Assembly (NCBI RefSeq): GCF_016616095.2
Contig: NZ_CP067089.2
Location: forward strand, 1,488,001-1,552,000
Reading direction: 5' to 3'
Length of the DNA: 64,000 nt
From: Breznakiella homolactica
Lineage (GTDB): Bacteria > Spirochaetota > Spirochaetia > Treponematales > Breznakiellaceae
The translations under genes and the position numbers were made by a program. Shown here in pieces: positions 40,289 to 48,787 of this stretch (its first letter is position 1; the number at the start of each line of letters is the position of its first letter). Below the pieces are notes generated by a model, which worked only from the letters and a program-made list of their open reading frames with translations, did no database searches and was not told the origin of the DNA.

Positions 40289-41296
40289 TCAGTTGCCCCA
40301 ATCGATCTGCTGTGAAGCCTGACCGACGAGTTTGTCGTAATCATCAAAACTGGCCAGGGAATCGGCGTAGTCCATTGTGCTGTTAAGCATTTTTGAAGAT
40401 TCCAGCAGCGCGTAGGTTTCCGGGTCGTCCAGCATCCCCTGGAACACTTCGTTTATGGCCTTCGCCAGGGATTCCTTCATGGCAGGAGGGCCAAGGACGC
40501 ACAGGTTCTGGGTCCAATAGCAGTTCTCATAGCCCTGATCGTACGCGCTCTGGTACGTTTCCGTTCCTTCTTTATCCACCACACCGATGATCTTCAGGTC
40601 CCCGGATTCCACATACTGAAGGGCGGCGCTGTGGGTGATGGCCGACATGTCAATATTGCCGCCCGCCACACCGATTATTTTGTCGGTCTGGGATGAAGCG
40701 TCCACCAGGCGCAGTTTGGCGTCGGCGGCCTGCATCAGCATTTCGGCAACCAGCTGGGCGGATCCGCCGGTGGCGCAGCCGTAGGTAACGGTATTGGGGT
40801 TCGCTTTCGCATAGTTGAGCACATCCGAAAGGGAATTCCACTTGCTGTCGGACTTAACCACAAAAACCTGCTTCCCGTCGTCCCCGAGCCCTTCAAACAT
40901 AACCAGGGGAGTAAAGTCATCCTTGGGGTTGTATCCGTAGGTGCCGGAATAATAGGTGACATACATACCAATATGCCAGAACATCAGAACGGAACCGTCG
41001 GCGGGAGAATTGCGGACCCGCTCAAAAGCTACCATGCCGCCGCCGGCGTTCATGTTGATCACGGTGAAGGTATAGCCGGTGGTGCGCTGGAGATAGTCGG
41101 CAACCATGCGGGTAAAAATATCGGTGCCGCCTCCGGCCGCCGCGGGAACATAGATGGTAACATCTTTGGTGGGCCAGGCGGCCGTCCCTTCATCCGCGTT
41201 TGAACTTTTTTCGTTGGATGCGCTGCAGCCTACAAATGTGAGCATCAGAACACACATTGCCATTGCCAAAACAAGACCGGTCACTCTCTTTCTCAT
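40289..41296 (-). CDS. tctC: TctC-family extracytoplasmic substrate-binding lipoprotein
   Basis: This 335-residue lipoprotein (lipobox LTFVGC, Cys24) belongs to the Bug/TctC family. The mature part opens with the usual PTKDVTIYVPAAAGGGTDIFTRMVADYL, the loop that recognises a carboxylate through main-chain contacts. It should capture an organic or sugar acid in the periplasm for TctAB. AGGAG precedes the ATG. It lies 57 bp after the dehydrogenase gene, inside the operon. Family specificity is broad and cannot be predicted. Confidence 0.9.
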   Translation of the reverse strand: MRKRVTGLVLAMAMCVLMLTFVGCSASNEKSSNADEGTAAWPTKDVTIYVPAAAGGGTDIFTRMVADYLQRTTGYTFTVINMNAGGGMVAFERVRNSPADGSVLMFWHIGMYVTYYSGTYGYNPKDDFTPLVMFEGLGDDGKQVFVVKSDSKWNSLSDVLNYAKANPNTVTYGCATGGSAQLVAEMLMQAADAKLRLVDASSQTDKIIGVAGGNIDMSAITHSAALQYVESGDLKIIGVVDKEGTETYQSAYDQGYENCYWTQNLCVLGPPAMKESLAKAINEVFQGMLDDPETYALLESSKMLNSTMDYADSLASFDDYDKLVGQASQQIDWGN

Positions 41297-41353
41297 TTCA
41301 TACTCCTAAGTCAAAATTTGGAACAAGCTCAATATTCTTTATATTTCCTAAGC

Positions 41354-42331
41354 TCAGTTTTTCCCCGTCCAGCGGGGATGGTTGTATACGGAAGGATCCG
41401 CCACATGGGGCCACTGTTCGCCCCGGCAGACCGCCAGGCAGCCCTCCACACACATCCGCGCCATTTTGATCACCGCTTCACGGGTCTGGGCGGCGGAATG
41501 GGGGCTCAAAATTACATTGGGACACTGAAGCAGCGGATCATCCGGTCCCGGGGGTTCACTGCAGAAGACATCCAGTCCGGCGCCGGCGATTACCCCGTCC
41601 CGCAGTGCGGCGATGAGATCGCTTTCATTGACGATACCGCCGCGGCCGCAGTTGATGAGCAGTGCCGTTGGTTTCATCCGAGCCAGCTGGGGCGCGGCGA
41701 TCATGTCCCGGGTTTGTTCCGTCAGCGGCACATGGATGGAGACAATGTCGCTGTCCCGCAGCAGGGATTCGCAGTCTTCGTAACAGACCGCCCCGAAGTC
41801 CCCGATCTGCCCGCGGGTCAGCATGGGATCGAATGCCGCGGCCTTCATGCCGCAGGCGGCGCAGATTTTCGCAGTCTCCCGGCCGATGGCGCCGAATCCG
41901 ATGATTCCCACGGTTTTCCCTTCTATTTCAAACGCCTTGTTGGCGCCCCGGATTTCCCAGTTGCCCTTCTGCAGTTCCAAGTGCCCTTCCAACAGATTCT
42001 TTGACAGGGCGAACATCATGGCCACGGCGTGTTCCGCGACGCTGCGGCTGTTGGCTCCCGGGGTGATCACCACGGGAATCCCCCGGGCGGCTGCTGCGGC
42101 GACATCAACGGAATCGCAGCCAACACCGGTCCGGCCGATAACCCGCAGGGCAGGGCTGTTTTCAATCACCCCGGCATCACAGGAACCGATACGGACAATC
42201 AGCGCGTCGGTGTCCCGCATTTCATCCAAATACTCGTTGGGATTCTGGCGGTTCGCCACATAGATGTCCGCGGTACCTTCCAGAAGCTGCATACCCTCCG
42301 GGCAGACAGCCTGGGTCATGGTAAATTTCAT
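41354..42331 (-). CDS. D-isomer-specific 2-hydroxyacid dehydrogenase
   Basis: A 325-residue NAD-dependent dehydrogenase of the SerA/D-lactate group. The Rossmann motif is VGIIGFGAIGRETA near residue 142. The catalytic Arg region is LINCGRGGIVNE and the catalytic His lies in LSPHSAAQT. It interconverts a 2-keto acid and a D-2-hydroxyacid. The gene overlaps the upstream pdxA-like stop by four bases (ATGA). In this operon it probably oxidises the imported acid or reduces a keto intermediate. Confidence 0.87.
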   Translation of the reverse strand: MKFTMTQAVCPEGMQLLEGTADIYVANRQNPNEYLDEMRDTDALIVRIGSCDAGVIENSPALRVIGRTGVGCDSVDVAAAAARGIPVVITPGANSRSVAEHAVAMMFALSKNLLEGHLELQKGNWEIRGANKAFEIEGKTVGIIGFGAIGRETAKICAACGMKAAAFDPMLTRGQIGDFGAVCYEDCESLLRDSDIVSIHVPLTEQTRDMIAAPQLARMKPTALLINCGRGGIVNESDLIAALRDGVIAGAGLDVFCSEPPGPDDPLLQCPNVILSPHSAAQTREAVIKMARMCVEGCLAVCRGEQWPHVADPSVYNHPRWTGKN

Positions 42332-43425
42332 TTTTCTCTCCCCTTGCGGTTTTTCGCCAATTGGATGGCATAATCCACCGCGTTTTCCAGGCTGAGTTCG
42401 TTTGCCTCTCCGGCACCGGCAAAATCAAATCCCGTACCATGGTCCACCGAAACCCGGATTATCGGCAGCCCCAGGGTGACGTTTACCCCGGCCACAGCGT
42501 CCCACCGGCCCGCGTCCCGGTTATACACAAAGCCCTTCACTTTCAGCGGAATGTGCCCCTGGTCGTGGTACATGGCAACCACGATATCGTACCAGCCGCC
42601 CAGGGCCTTTGAAAAAATAGTATCCGCCGGGGTTGGCTTCTTTTCGGGAATGCCGATCCCCTCCGCAAGGGCGGCGTCAATGGCCGGCTGGATTTCTTCG
42701 ATTTCTTCCCTGCCGAACATGCCGTTTTCCCCGCAGTGGGGATTGAGCCCCGCGACACCGATCTTCGGGTTTTCAATACCGACGGCTTTGCAGGCTTCGT
42801 TGGCGATGCGGATCACATCCAGGACCCGTTCCTTTTTTACCCGGTCGCAGGCCTCCTGCAGGGAGACGTGGGTGGAAACGTGGACCACCCGGAGTTCGTG
42901 GTGGGCCAGCATCATGGTGTATTTCTTTGTACCGGTAAAATCGGCGTAGATTTCCGTGTGTCCGCTGTAATGGTGGCCCGCCATATTAATGGCTTCCTTG
43001 CTTATGGCGTTGGTGACGGTGGCGTCGACGTCCCCCGCCAGGGCCAGTTCAATCACCTTTCTGACGTACTGAAAGGATGCCTCCCCGCCTTTTTCCGTCG
43101 ATCCCAGGCCAAAGGGTTTGGGGCTTTCCGGTACGCCGGGAATATCGTCTCTTTTGATAAACCCCATATCCAGTACATCGATAGTCCCTGGTTTGAATTG
43201 CGCCTGGGACACGGCGGCAACGGGATTGATCGCCGCCGCGATTCCGGAGCGGGATTTTTCCGCGGCGGCGGCGTATTCCATACTGGCGGCGTCACCGATG
43301 ATAAGCGGACGGCAGCGGCCGTAGAGGGCCGGCTTGGACAATGTTTTTACCGAAAGCTCCGGCCCGTTGCCGAAGGGATCACCCATGGTGATTCCTAAAA
43401 TTGGTCTTTCCGTATCAACTGCCAT
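42328..43425 (-). CDS. PdxA-family dehydrogenase (PdxA2-like, 4-phospho-sugar-acid dehydrogenase)
   Basis: This 365-residue enzyme of the PdxA fold carries three metal-binding His regions: MAGHHYSGHTEIYADF, GLNPHCGENG and AMYHDQGHIP. PdxA itself oxidises 4-phosphohydroxythreonine for vitamin B6. Paralogues (PdxA2) paired with a DUF1537 kinase oxidise D-threonate or erythronate 4-phosphate, which then decarboxylates to dihydroxyacetone phosphate. The kinase is encoded in the same operon, so the catabolic role is favoured. The gene begins 3 bp after the DapA-family stop. Confidence 0.85.
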   Translation of the reverse strand: MAVDTERPILGITMGDPFGNGPELSVKTLSKPALYGRCRPLIIGDAASMEYAAAAEKSRSGIAAAINPVAAVSQAQFKPGTIDVLDMGFIKRDDIPGVPESPKPFGLGSTEKGGEASFQYVRKVIELALAGDVDATVTNAISKEAINMAGHHYSGHTEIYADFTGTKKYTMMLAHHELRVVHVSTHVSLQEACDRVKKERVLDVIRIANEACKAVGIENPKIGVAGLNPHCGENGMFGREEIEEIQPAIDAALAEGIGIPEKKPTPADTIFSKALGGWYDIVVAMYHDQGHIPLKVKGFVYNRDAGRWDAVAGVNVTLGLPIIRVSVDHGTGFDFAGAGEANELSLENAVDYAIQLAKNRKGREK

Positions 43426-43428
43426 TTG

Positions 43429-44334
43429 CTAACACATCCCCTTTGCCTTGTTGTCCGCAAGCACCTGTTTCAGCGCCTGGATACCCGCCTCGGAAATCTG
43501 GTTAAAGGGAGCGCGGCACTCTCCCACCCCATAGCCCAGCAATGCCACGGCCTTTTTGGTAATCGTATTCGGGTTTCCGAACCGGAAACAATTGCGCAGG
43601 CTCCGGATGCTGTCCTGAAATTCGCGGGCTTCGCTTATATCGCCGGGGGTAAATTTGTCGTAAATGGATGCCATTGTCCTGGGGTACACGTTGGCGCAGC
43701 CCGCAATGGCGCCGCTTCCGCCCGCCAGAAGGGTCCACAGAATGAGGCTGTCGTTGCCGGAGAGGACACAGAAACCTTCCACGTGGCGGGTTCCTTCTAT
43801 ATATTGCAGAATATTGTCAAAGTTTCCGCTGGAATCCTTGATTCCGACAATGTTGTCAACGTTTTCCGCCAATCGCTTTACGGTATCCGGTGCCAGGGAA
43901 TTCCCCGTTCTGGCGGGGATGTTGTACAGCAGGATGGGAAGGGATGTTTCCTTCGCCACCGCCGCGTAATGGGTATACAGCTCGTCCTGGCTGGCCGCCG
44001 CGAAGCTGGGTGTAATAATGGAAAGGACGTCGGCGCCGGCACGCTCCGCCATTTGGCTTTGCCTGATGGTTTCCCCGGTGCCGACACAGCCCGTCCCCGC
44101 GTAGACCGGAACCTTGCCCGCGGTTTCTTCCATCACGGCTTCCAGGACCCGCTGCTTTTCTTCCGCGGTCAATATGTAACCTTCGCCGTTGGTGCCGAAA
44201 CAGAAAATTCCGTGAATCCCATTATCCAGCTGGCGCTGCACCTGCCGGCGCAGCTCCCCTTCGTTGATGGTCTCATCGGGGTTCATGGGGGTGATAATCG
44301 GTGTAACAATTCCCTTGATGGCTTTCTTTTCCAA
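43429..44334 (-). CDS. DapA/N-acetylneuraminate-lyase-family aldolase
   Basis: A 301-residue TIM-barrel class I aldolase or dehydratase. Visible are the carboxylate-binding GTNGEG (GTTGE-type) near residue 47, the Tyr in ILLYNIPARTG, and the Schiff-base Lys in IVGIKDSSG near residue 164. Family members include dihydrodipicolinate synthase, sialate lyase and dehydratases/aldolases for keto-sugar acids. Being in a sugar-acid operon favours the last type. It lies 18 bp after the Fe-dehydrogenase gene. Confidence 0.87.
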   Translation of the reverse strand: MEKKAIKGIVTPIITPMNPDETINEGELRRQVQRQLDNGIHGIFCFGTNGEGYILTAEEKQRVLEAVMEETAGKVPVYAGTGCVGTGETIRQSQMAERAGADVLSIITPSFAAASQDELYTHYAAVAKETSLPILLYNIPARTGNSLAPDTVKRLAENVDNIVGIKDSSGNFDNILQYIEGTRHVEGFCVLSGNDSLILWTLLAGGSGAIAGCANVYPRTMASIYDKFTPGDISEAREFQDSIRSLRNCFRFGNPNTITKKAVALLGYGVGECRAPFNQISEAGIQALKQVLADNKAKGMC

Positions 44335-44352
44335 AATAAGTACCTCTCTTCT

Positions 44353-45507
44353 TTATAAAACCTGCCGGTAAATGTCCCGGGCGTCCTGGGCGGTAACGGG
44401 CCGCATATTGTTGTTCAGCAGCCGGGTCACGCCCATGCCGGCCTCCACCAGCGGTTCCAGGTCATCCATGGTAACACCGAATTGCTTGAGGTCGGCGGGA
44501 ATGTCCAGGTGCCGGACAATTTCTTCGATCCTGCCGATCATGGCCGCGCTTTTCGCCGCCGTATCAAGCTGCGGGTCGGCACCGAAACAGTAGTCGTAAG
44601 CCTGGGCCAGCCGCTGGCGGCAGGCGGGTTCGTTGAACCGCATCACCGGCGCCAGCAGTATGGCGTTGGAAACCCCGTGGGCAATATGGTACTTGCCCCC
44701 CAGAGGGTAACTCAGGGCGTGGACCGCCGTGGTTCCCGAGGATGTTATGGCAACCCCGGCGTAAAAGCTGGCGATCTGCATGGATTCCTTTTCCGCCAGA
44801 GCCTCCCGGTCGTCACAGGCCTTTTCAATAGAACTGAGAATCCGCTTCAGCGCTTCCAGGGCAAACAGATCGCTGAAGGAGTTCGCCTTGTTGCTGGTAT
44901 AGCATTCAACGGCGTGGGCCAGGGCATCGATGCCGGTGGCGGCGGCGATACCCCGGGGCATGGATTTTACCATGGCCGCATCGAGGATCACGTAATCGGC
45001 GATCATCCGTTCATTGACAATACCCACCTTCAGTTCCTTCTCCGGAACCGCCACTATGGCGTTGGGCGTCGCCTCCGAGCCCGTTCCCGACGTGGTGGGA
45101 ATCATCAGTGTTTTGCAGAATTTTTCCGCCAGCTTCGGGTTATCCAGCAGAGCCTTGACGTCGTAGGCGTCGGTCATCAGCACACTGGCCAGCTTCGCCG
45201 TATCGAGGACACTTCCCCCGCCCACAGCCACGATGAAGTCGGCGTGTATCTCTTTGCACTGGTCCACCAATTTCTGCGCCTGGACGTAGGTGGGTTCCGG
45301 CGGAAGATCGTTGAGCAGGGTATAAGGGACGCCGCTCTTTTCAATGTTTGAAATGGGAACCGCCAGCAGTCCGGCGTCTGAGACACCCTTATCCGCAAAG
45401 AGCGCTATCTTTTTTACCTGGTTTTCCTGAAGAATAACCGGTATCTGGTCCAAAGCGCCGGCTCCGGTATATACACAGCCGGGCATTTTTAAACTGCCGA
45501 GACTCAT
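44353..45507 (-). CDS. Iron-containing alcohol dehydrogenase
   Basis: This 384-residue group III dehydrogenase shows the NAD-binding GGGSVLDTAKL near residue 97. Metal-ligand regions are GTGSEATPNAIV, HAVECYTSNKANSFSD and SYPLGGKYHIAHGVSNAI. It would oxidise a hydroxyl or reduce an aldehyde intermediate of the pathway. The ATG at 45507 overlaps the kinase stop by four bases (ATGA); a longer frame to 45945 runs inside the kinase gene and is rejected. Substrates of this family vary from ethanol to 4-hydroxybutyrate and glycerol. Confidence 0.88.
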   Translation of the reverse strand: MSLGSLKMPGCVYTGAGALDQIPVILQENQVKKIALFADKGVSDAGLLAVPISNIEKSGVPYTLLNDLPPEPTYVQAQKLVDQCKEIHADFIVAVGGGSVLDTAKLASVLMTDAYDVKALLDNPKLAEKFCKTLMIPTTSGTGSEATPNAIVAVPEKELKVGIVNERMIADYVILDAAMVKSMPRGIAAATGIDALAHAVECYTSNKANSFSDLFALEALKRILSSIEKACDDREALAEKESMQIASFYAGVAITSSGTTAVHALSYPLGGKYHIAHGVSNAILLAPVMRFNEPACRQRLAQAYDYCFGADPQLDTAAKSAAMIGRIEEIVRHLDIPADLKQFGVTMDDLEPLVEAGMGVTRLLNNNMRPVTAQDARDIYRQVL

Positions 45508-46760
45508 GGACGCACCCCGCTTATTACGGTTATTCCCATTTGTTTTAATAGGTTCACGATTAAATCCCCCTCTCCGAATCCGCCGGATTTGGAGATAATA
45601 TGATAGGTTTTCCCCTGGAGCTCGATGCCTGACAGCACGACCCCCGGCATCAGTTCGCAAACGGGAGTCACTTCGTACTGTCCAACGGCATGCAGATATC
45701 CCAATAGGGTATCTCCGCCGGTAAGCAGCAGGGTCGCCTCCACTCCCGTATCCAGTATTTTCATTACAAGGCGGCCCAAGGTCCCGGCAATAACGCCGCG
45801 CAGCTGCTCCTTTGGTATTCCGGCTTCCTCCACATACCCGAGGGCATCGCGGCTGCCGTTTGTGTCCAGGATCAGGCAGCCGCTGGTTTCCAGCACCCGG
45901 CTCCACTGTTCTATCAGGCGCGCGCACTGGGGGCTCTCCGGCCAAGCCGGATCCAGCTTCTGGGCCGGACTTAACTGCACCCGGGTAATTCCCTGCCCGG
46001 CGGCGTATTCCATCTGCCGCCGGGTGATTGGGTTTACGCTTCCGCAGGCCACCAGCAAACGGGGGTTAACCGGCGGCACCACCGGAGCGGCGCCATGGAA
46101 TTCCAGGACCTCCAGCAATACGGCGGCAAAACCGGCGCAGCCCGCGGTAAGGCGGAGATTGTCCTTGCCGATCCGCTCCGTAACCTGTTTAATTTCCTGG
46201 TCCGATTCAATATCGTACAGATGAATCCTGCCCGCATCCACCGCGGCGGTTTCCGGCGTTGTATGCAGGACCACCTCTTTTTCACTCTGTCCCGCGATGA
46301 TCTGGCGCACATCGGAAACAAGCACCGGCTCAATGGGGGCGTTCCCAAAACTGCTTTCCGCCACGGGAACCGCGTCAATATAATGAATGCCGTTCTTGGT
46401 GGTGCGTCCCATTTTGGGATACGCCGGAATAAAAGTTAAACCGCCGCCGTCCGCCGCGTCGATCACCGCCGCGAGCTCACTGCCGATATTTCCCCGCAGG
46501 GCTGAATCGGTCTTTTTGTATATATAGCGGACTCCGGCATCCCGGGCCCGGCTCACAATCTGAAACACCGTCTCATAGGCGTCATGGCTGTTCATCTGCC
46601 GGGTCTCAGCGTCCAGAACAAGTACCTCGACTCCGCTTTTGTGCGTGTAGTCTCCGTGCAGATCCGTGCAGACCCGGGTTTTTATTCCCTTCGCGGCAAA
46701 TTGTACCCCCGTATCCAAGGCCCCGGTAAAATCGTCTGCAATAATCAGCATGAGGACCAT
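45504..46760 (-). CDS. Four-carbon acid sugar kinase (DUF1537 family, DtnK/OtnK-like)
   Basis: A 418-residue kinase. The N-terminal substrate domain opens with LIIADDFTGALDTGVQFA and includes YKKTDSALRGNIGSEL. The C-terminal ATP domain has LLVACGSVNPITRRQ and LLTGGDTLLGYL. Family members phosphorylate D-threonate, L- or D-erythronate and related acids at C4. The ATG at 46760 has GGGAG six bases upstream; one at 46784 would add eight poorly conserved residues. It is the first gene of the nine-gene operon, divergent from the PrpR-type regulator. Confidence 0.88.
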   Translation of the reverse strand: MVLMLIIADDFTGALDTGVQFAAKGIKTRVCTDLHGDYTHKSGVEVLVLDAETRQMNSHDAYETVFQIVSRARDAGVRYIYKKTDSALRGNIGSELAAVIDAADGGGLTFIPAYPKMGRTTKNGIHYIDAVPVAESSFGNAPIEPVLVSDVRQIIAGQSEKEVVLHTTPETAAVDAGRIHLYDIESDQEIKQVTERIGKDNLRLTAGCAGFAAVLLEVLEFHGAAPVVPPVNPRLLVACGSVNPITRRQMEYAAGQGITRVQLSPAQKLDPAWPESPQCARLIEQWSRVLETSGCLILDTNGSRDALGYVEEAGIPKEQLRGVIAGTLGRLVMKILDTGVEATLLLTGGDTLLGYLHAVGQYEVTPVCELMPGVVLSGIELQGKTYHIISKSGGFGEGDLIVNLLKQMGITVISGVRP

Positions 46761-46779
46761 GTACGCTCCCTGTATACCA

Positions 46780-46980
46780 TTCATATTAGAAACACCATTA
46801 TGCGGGGCCGGCAGAAACTCTTCCGGATTCCCCTTTATTTTGTATTTACTGCATAGTAATAGGACTTTCTTTCACCCCGCAACTTTTTTTCTCATATTTT
46901 TAGTTTATATTTGAAACAGTTTTGAATTTTATTGCTTGTTTCTCAAAAAGCTGATACAATATGTTTCATATTAGAACACC
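46780..46980. promoter_or_regulatory. Divergent control region with a repeated 16-17-bp site
   Basis: A site reading TTCATATTAGAAACACC (46780-46796) lies 20 bp before the kinase ATG. Its near copy TTTCATATTAGAACACC (46964-46980) lies 12 bp before the regulator ATG, in the same orientation. They differ only by where one A is placed. They are candidate operators of the PrpR-type protein controlling both directions. Confidence 0.45.
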
Positions 46981-46992
46981 GGCGGTGACGTA

Positions 46993-48783
46993 ATGGCTGC
47001 ATCAATTCGCATTCTGGGAATCGCTCCGTATCAGGGTATGAAGGATGTGATGAACCGCCTTGCGGCGGAGTACGCTGATATTGAGTTCACTTTTTTTGTG
47101 GGAAATCTTGAGGAAGGGGTTGAAATCGCCAAACGGAATTTCCACGCCAACTACGACGTAATTATCTCCCGGGGCGGAACGGCGAAAATGATCCAGGAGC
47201 TGCTTCCCCTCCCGGTGGCGGAGATCGGCGTTTCCATGTATGACATTTTATCCGCCGTAAACCTGACCGCCGGCGCATCGGGGCCGGTTGCCATGGTGGG
47301 CTTTTCCAACATCACGGTCCACGCGCAGAAGCTTTGTTCTATTCTGAATTACAATATCGACATTACCACCGTCGAGCAGGCCGGCGAAGTCCCAGGTATT
47401 CTCCGGGGTCTGCAAAGCCAGGGGTACTGGACGGTGCTCTGCGATGTGATCGCCATGACCACCGCCAAACAGCTGGGGCTGGACGCTTTTTTGATTACCT
47501 CCGGCATCGACAGCCTGCGGCAAACCTTTGACCAGGCCATCCGGATGTGCCGAAACCAGCAGCGGCTCCGGGATGAGAACCAGTTTCTGCGTCAGGTAAT
47601 CCGAAGGCAGATCGGACAGACCATCATCTTTACCACCCACGGCGAACTCTTTTTTTCCTCCCTGGAAACACCCCCTGAGGACGTACTGGATATGCTCAGA
47701 AAGGAAATTCCCGAAACCTGCACGGACCGGCAGCGGCGGATTCTGAGAACCCGGGGCGGAATGCTGTATTCCATCCGCGCCGAATGCCTCTCCTCCGACG
47801 AGACAGAGTATATAGCGTTCTTTTACTCCGCGAAAAAAACGCCCCTGGCCAACAATCAGGCCGGAATCCGTTTTTACTCCTGCCAGGAAAGTGAACAGTC
47901 CTACTATGACAGCTTCTTCAGTGTAACCGGCAGCGTCAATTACTGGCAGGAGGATATAACCCGCATCAACAACAGCACCTCCCCTATCATGATCTTCGGG
48001 GAGTCAGGAACGGGGAAAGAACAGATTGTCAATCTGATCTATACCCGAAGCGCCCAGAAAAACCGGCCCATGGTTTCTATCGATTGCGCCTTGATCAACG
48101 AGAAAAGCTGGCAGTTCCTTTTTGAACACCACAACTCACCCCTGGCCGACACGGGTAGCACCATCTATTTCAGCCACATTGACGACCTGTCCGGGGACTT
48201 CCGCCGCCAGCTTCTGGCGGCTATCACGGAAATGGATGTCTGCAGGCGGAACCGGGTAATTTTTTCATGCACCATTCTTCCCCAGGAATCGACGTCAAAA
48301 ATCGGGATTCTGTTTTCCAATGCCCTGGGCTGTGTCATTTTAAAAATGCTTCCCCTGAGAAATCAGCTTGACCGCATCCCATCCTATGTAAAGCTCTATA
48401 CCAACCAACTGAATCTCGGAATGGCCGAGCCTATTCTGGATATTCACCCCGAGGCGCTCCGGCTTCTGCGGGAGTTCCGCTGGGACTATAACTTTACCCA
48501 GCTGAAGCGGGTGATCAGCGAGCTGGTCACCACCGCGGCGGAGGAAATCATTTCGGCGGACACCGTCCGCAGGGCGCTGAAAAAAGAGGAAACCCTGGCA
48601 ACCTCCGCCCCATATACCGGCGGTGAGGCGGCGCCGCTCAATCTGAACCGCAGCCTCGCGGAGATATCCGGGGATATTGTGCGGCGTGTCCTGGATGAGA
48701 CCAACGGAAACCAGACCCTCGCCGCCAAGCGCCTGGGAATAAGCCGCACGACCCTGTGGCGGTATTCCCAGACAATGACGTAG
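46993..48783 (+). CDS. PrpR-type regulator with AAA domain lacking the sigma54 loop
   Basis: This 596-residue regulator starts with a PrpR-N sensor domain (residues about 1-190, IRILGIAPYQGMKDVMNRLA...). A coiled linker (RLRDENQFLRQVIRRQ) leads to an AAA+ domain with Walker A GESGTGKE near residue 338. The C-terminal Fis-type helix-turn-helix is NGNQTLAAKRLGISRTTLWR. The GAFTGA loop of sigma54 activators is absent (EHHNSPLADTGS in its place), and the Walker B acid pair is lost (IYFSHIDDL). It thus probably acts on sigma70 promoters. Divergent position suggests it senses an acid intermediate and controls the operon. Confidence 0.85.
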   Translation: MAASIRILGIAPYQGMKDVMNRLAAEYADIEFTFFVGNLEEGVEIAKRNFHANYDVIISRGGTAKMIQELLPLPVAEIGVSMYDILSAVNLTAGASGPVAMVGFSNITVHAQKLCSILNYNIDITTVEQAGEVPGILRGLQSQGYWTVLCDVIAMTTAKQLGLDAFLITSGIDSLRQTFDQAIRMCRNQQRLRDENQFLRQVIRRQIGQTIIFTTHGELFFSSLETPPEDVLDMLRKEIPETCTDRQRRILRTRGGMLYSIRAECLSSDETEYIAFFYSAKKTPLANNQAGIRFYSCQESEQSYYDSFFSVTGSVNYWQEDITRINNSTSPIMIFGESGTGKEQIVNLIYTRSAQKNRPMVSIDCALINEKSWQFLFEHHNSPLADTGSTIYFSHIDDLSGDFRRQLLAAITEMDVCRRNRVIFSCTILPQESTSKIGILFSNALGCVILKMLPLRNQLDRIPSYVKLYTNQLNLGMAEPILDIHPEALRLLREFRWDYNFTQLKRVISELVTTAAEEIISADTVRRALKKEETLATSAPYTGGEAAPLNLNRSLAEISGDIVRRVLDETNGNQTLAAKRLGISRTTLWRYSQTMT

Positions 48784-48787
48784 GCTA

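Noticed and set aside
45508..45945. N-terminal extension of the Fe-dehydrogenase
   Set aside because: This part lies within the kinase gene on the same strand and reads as out-of-frame sequence; the ATGA overlap at 45504-45507 gives the natural start.
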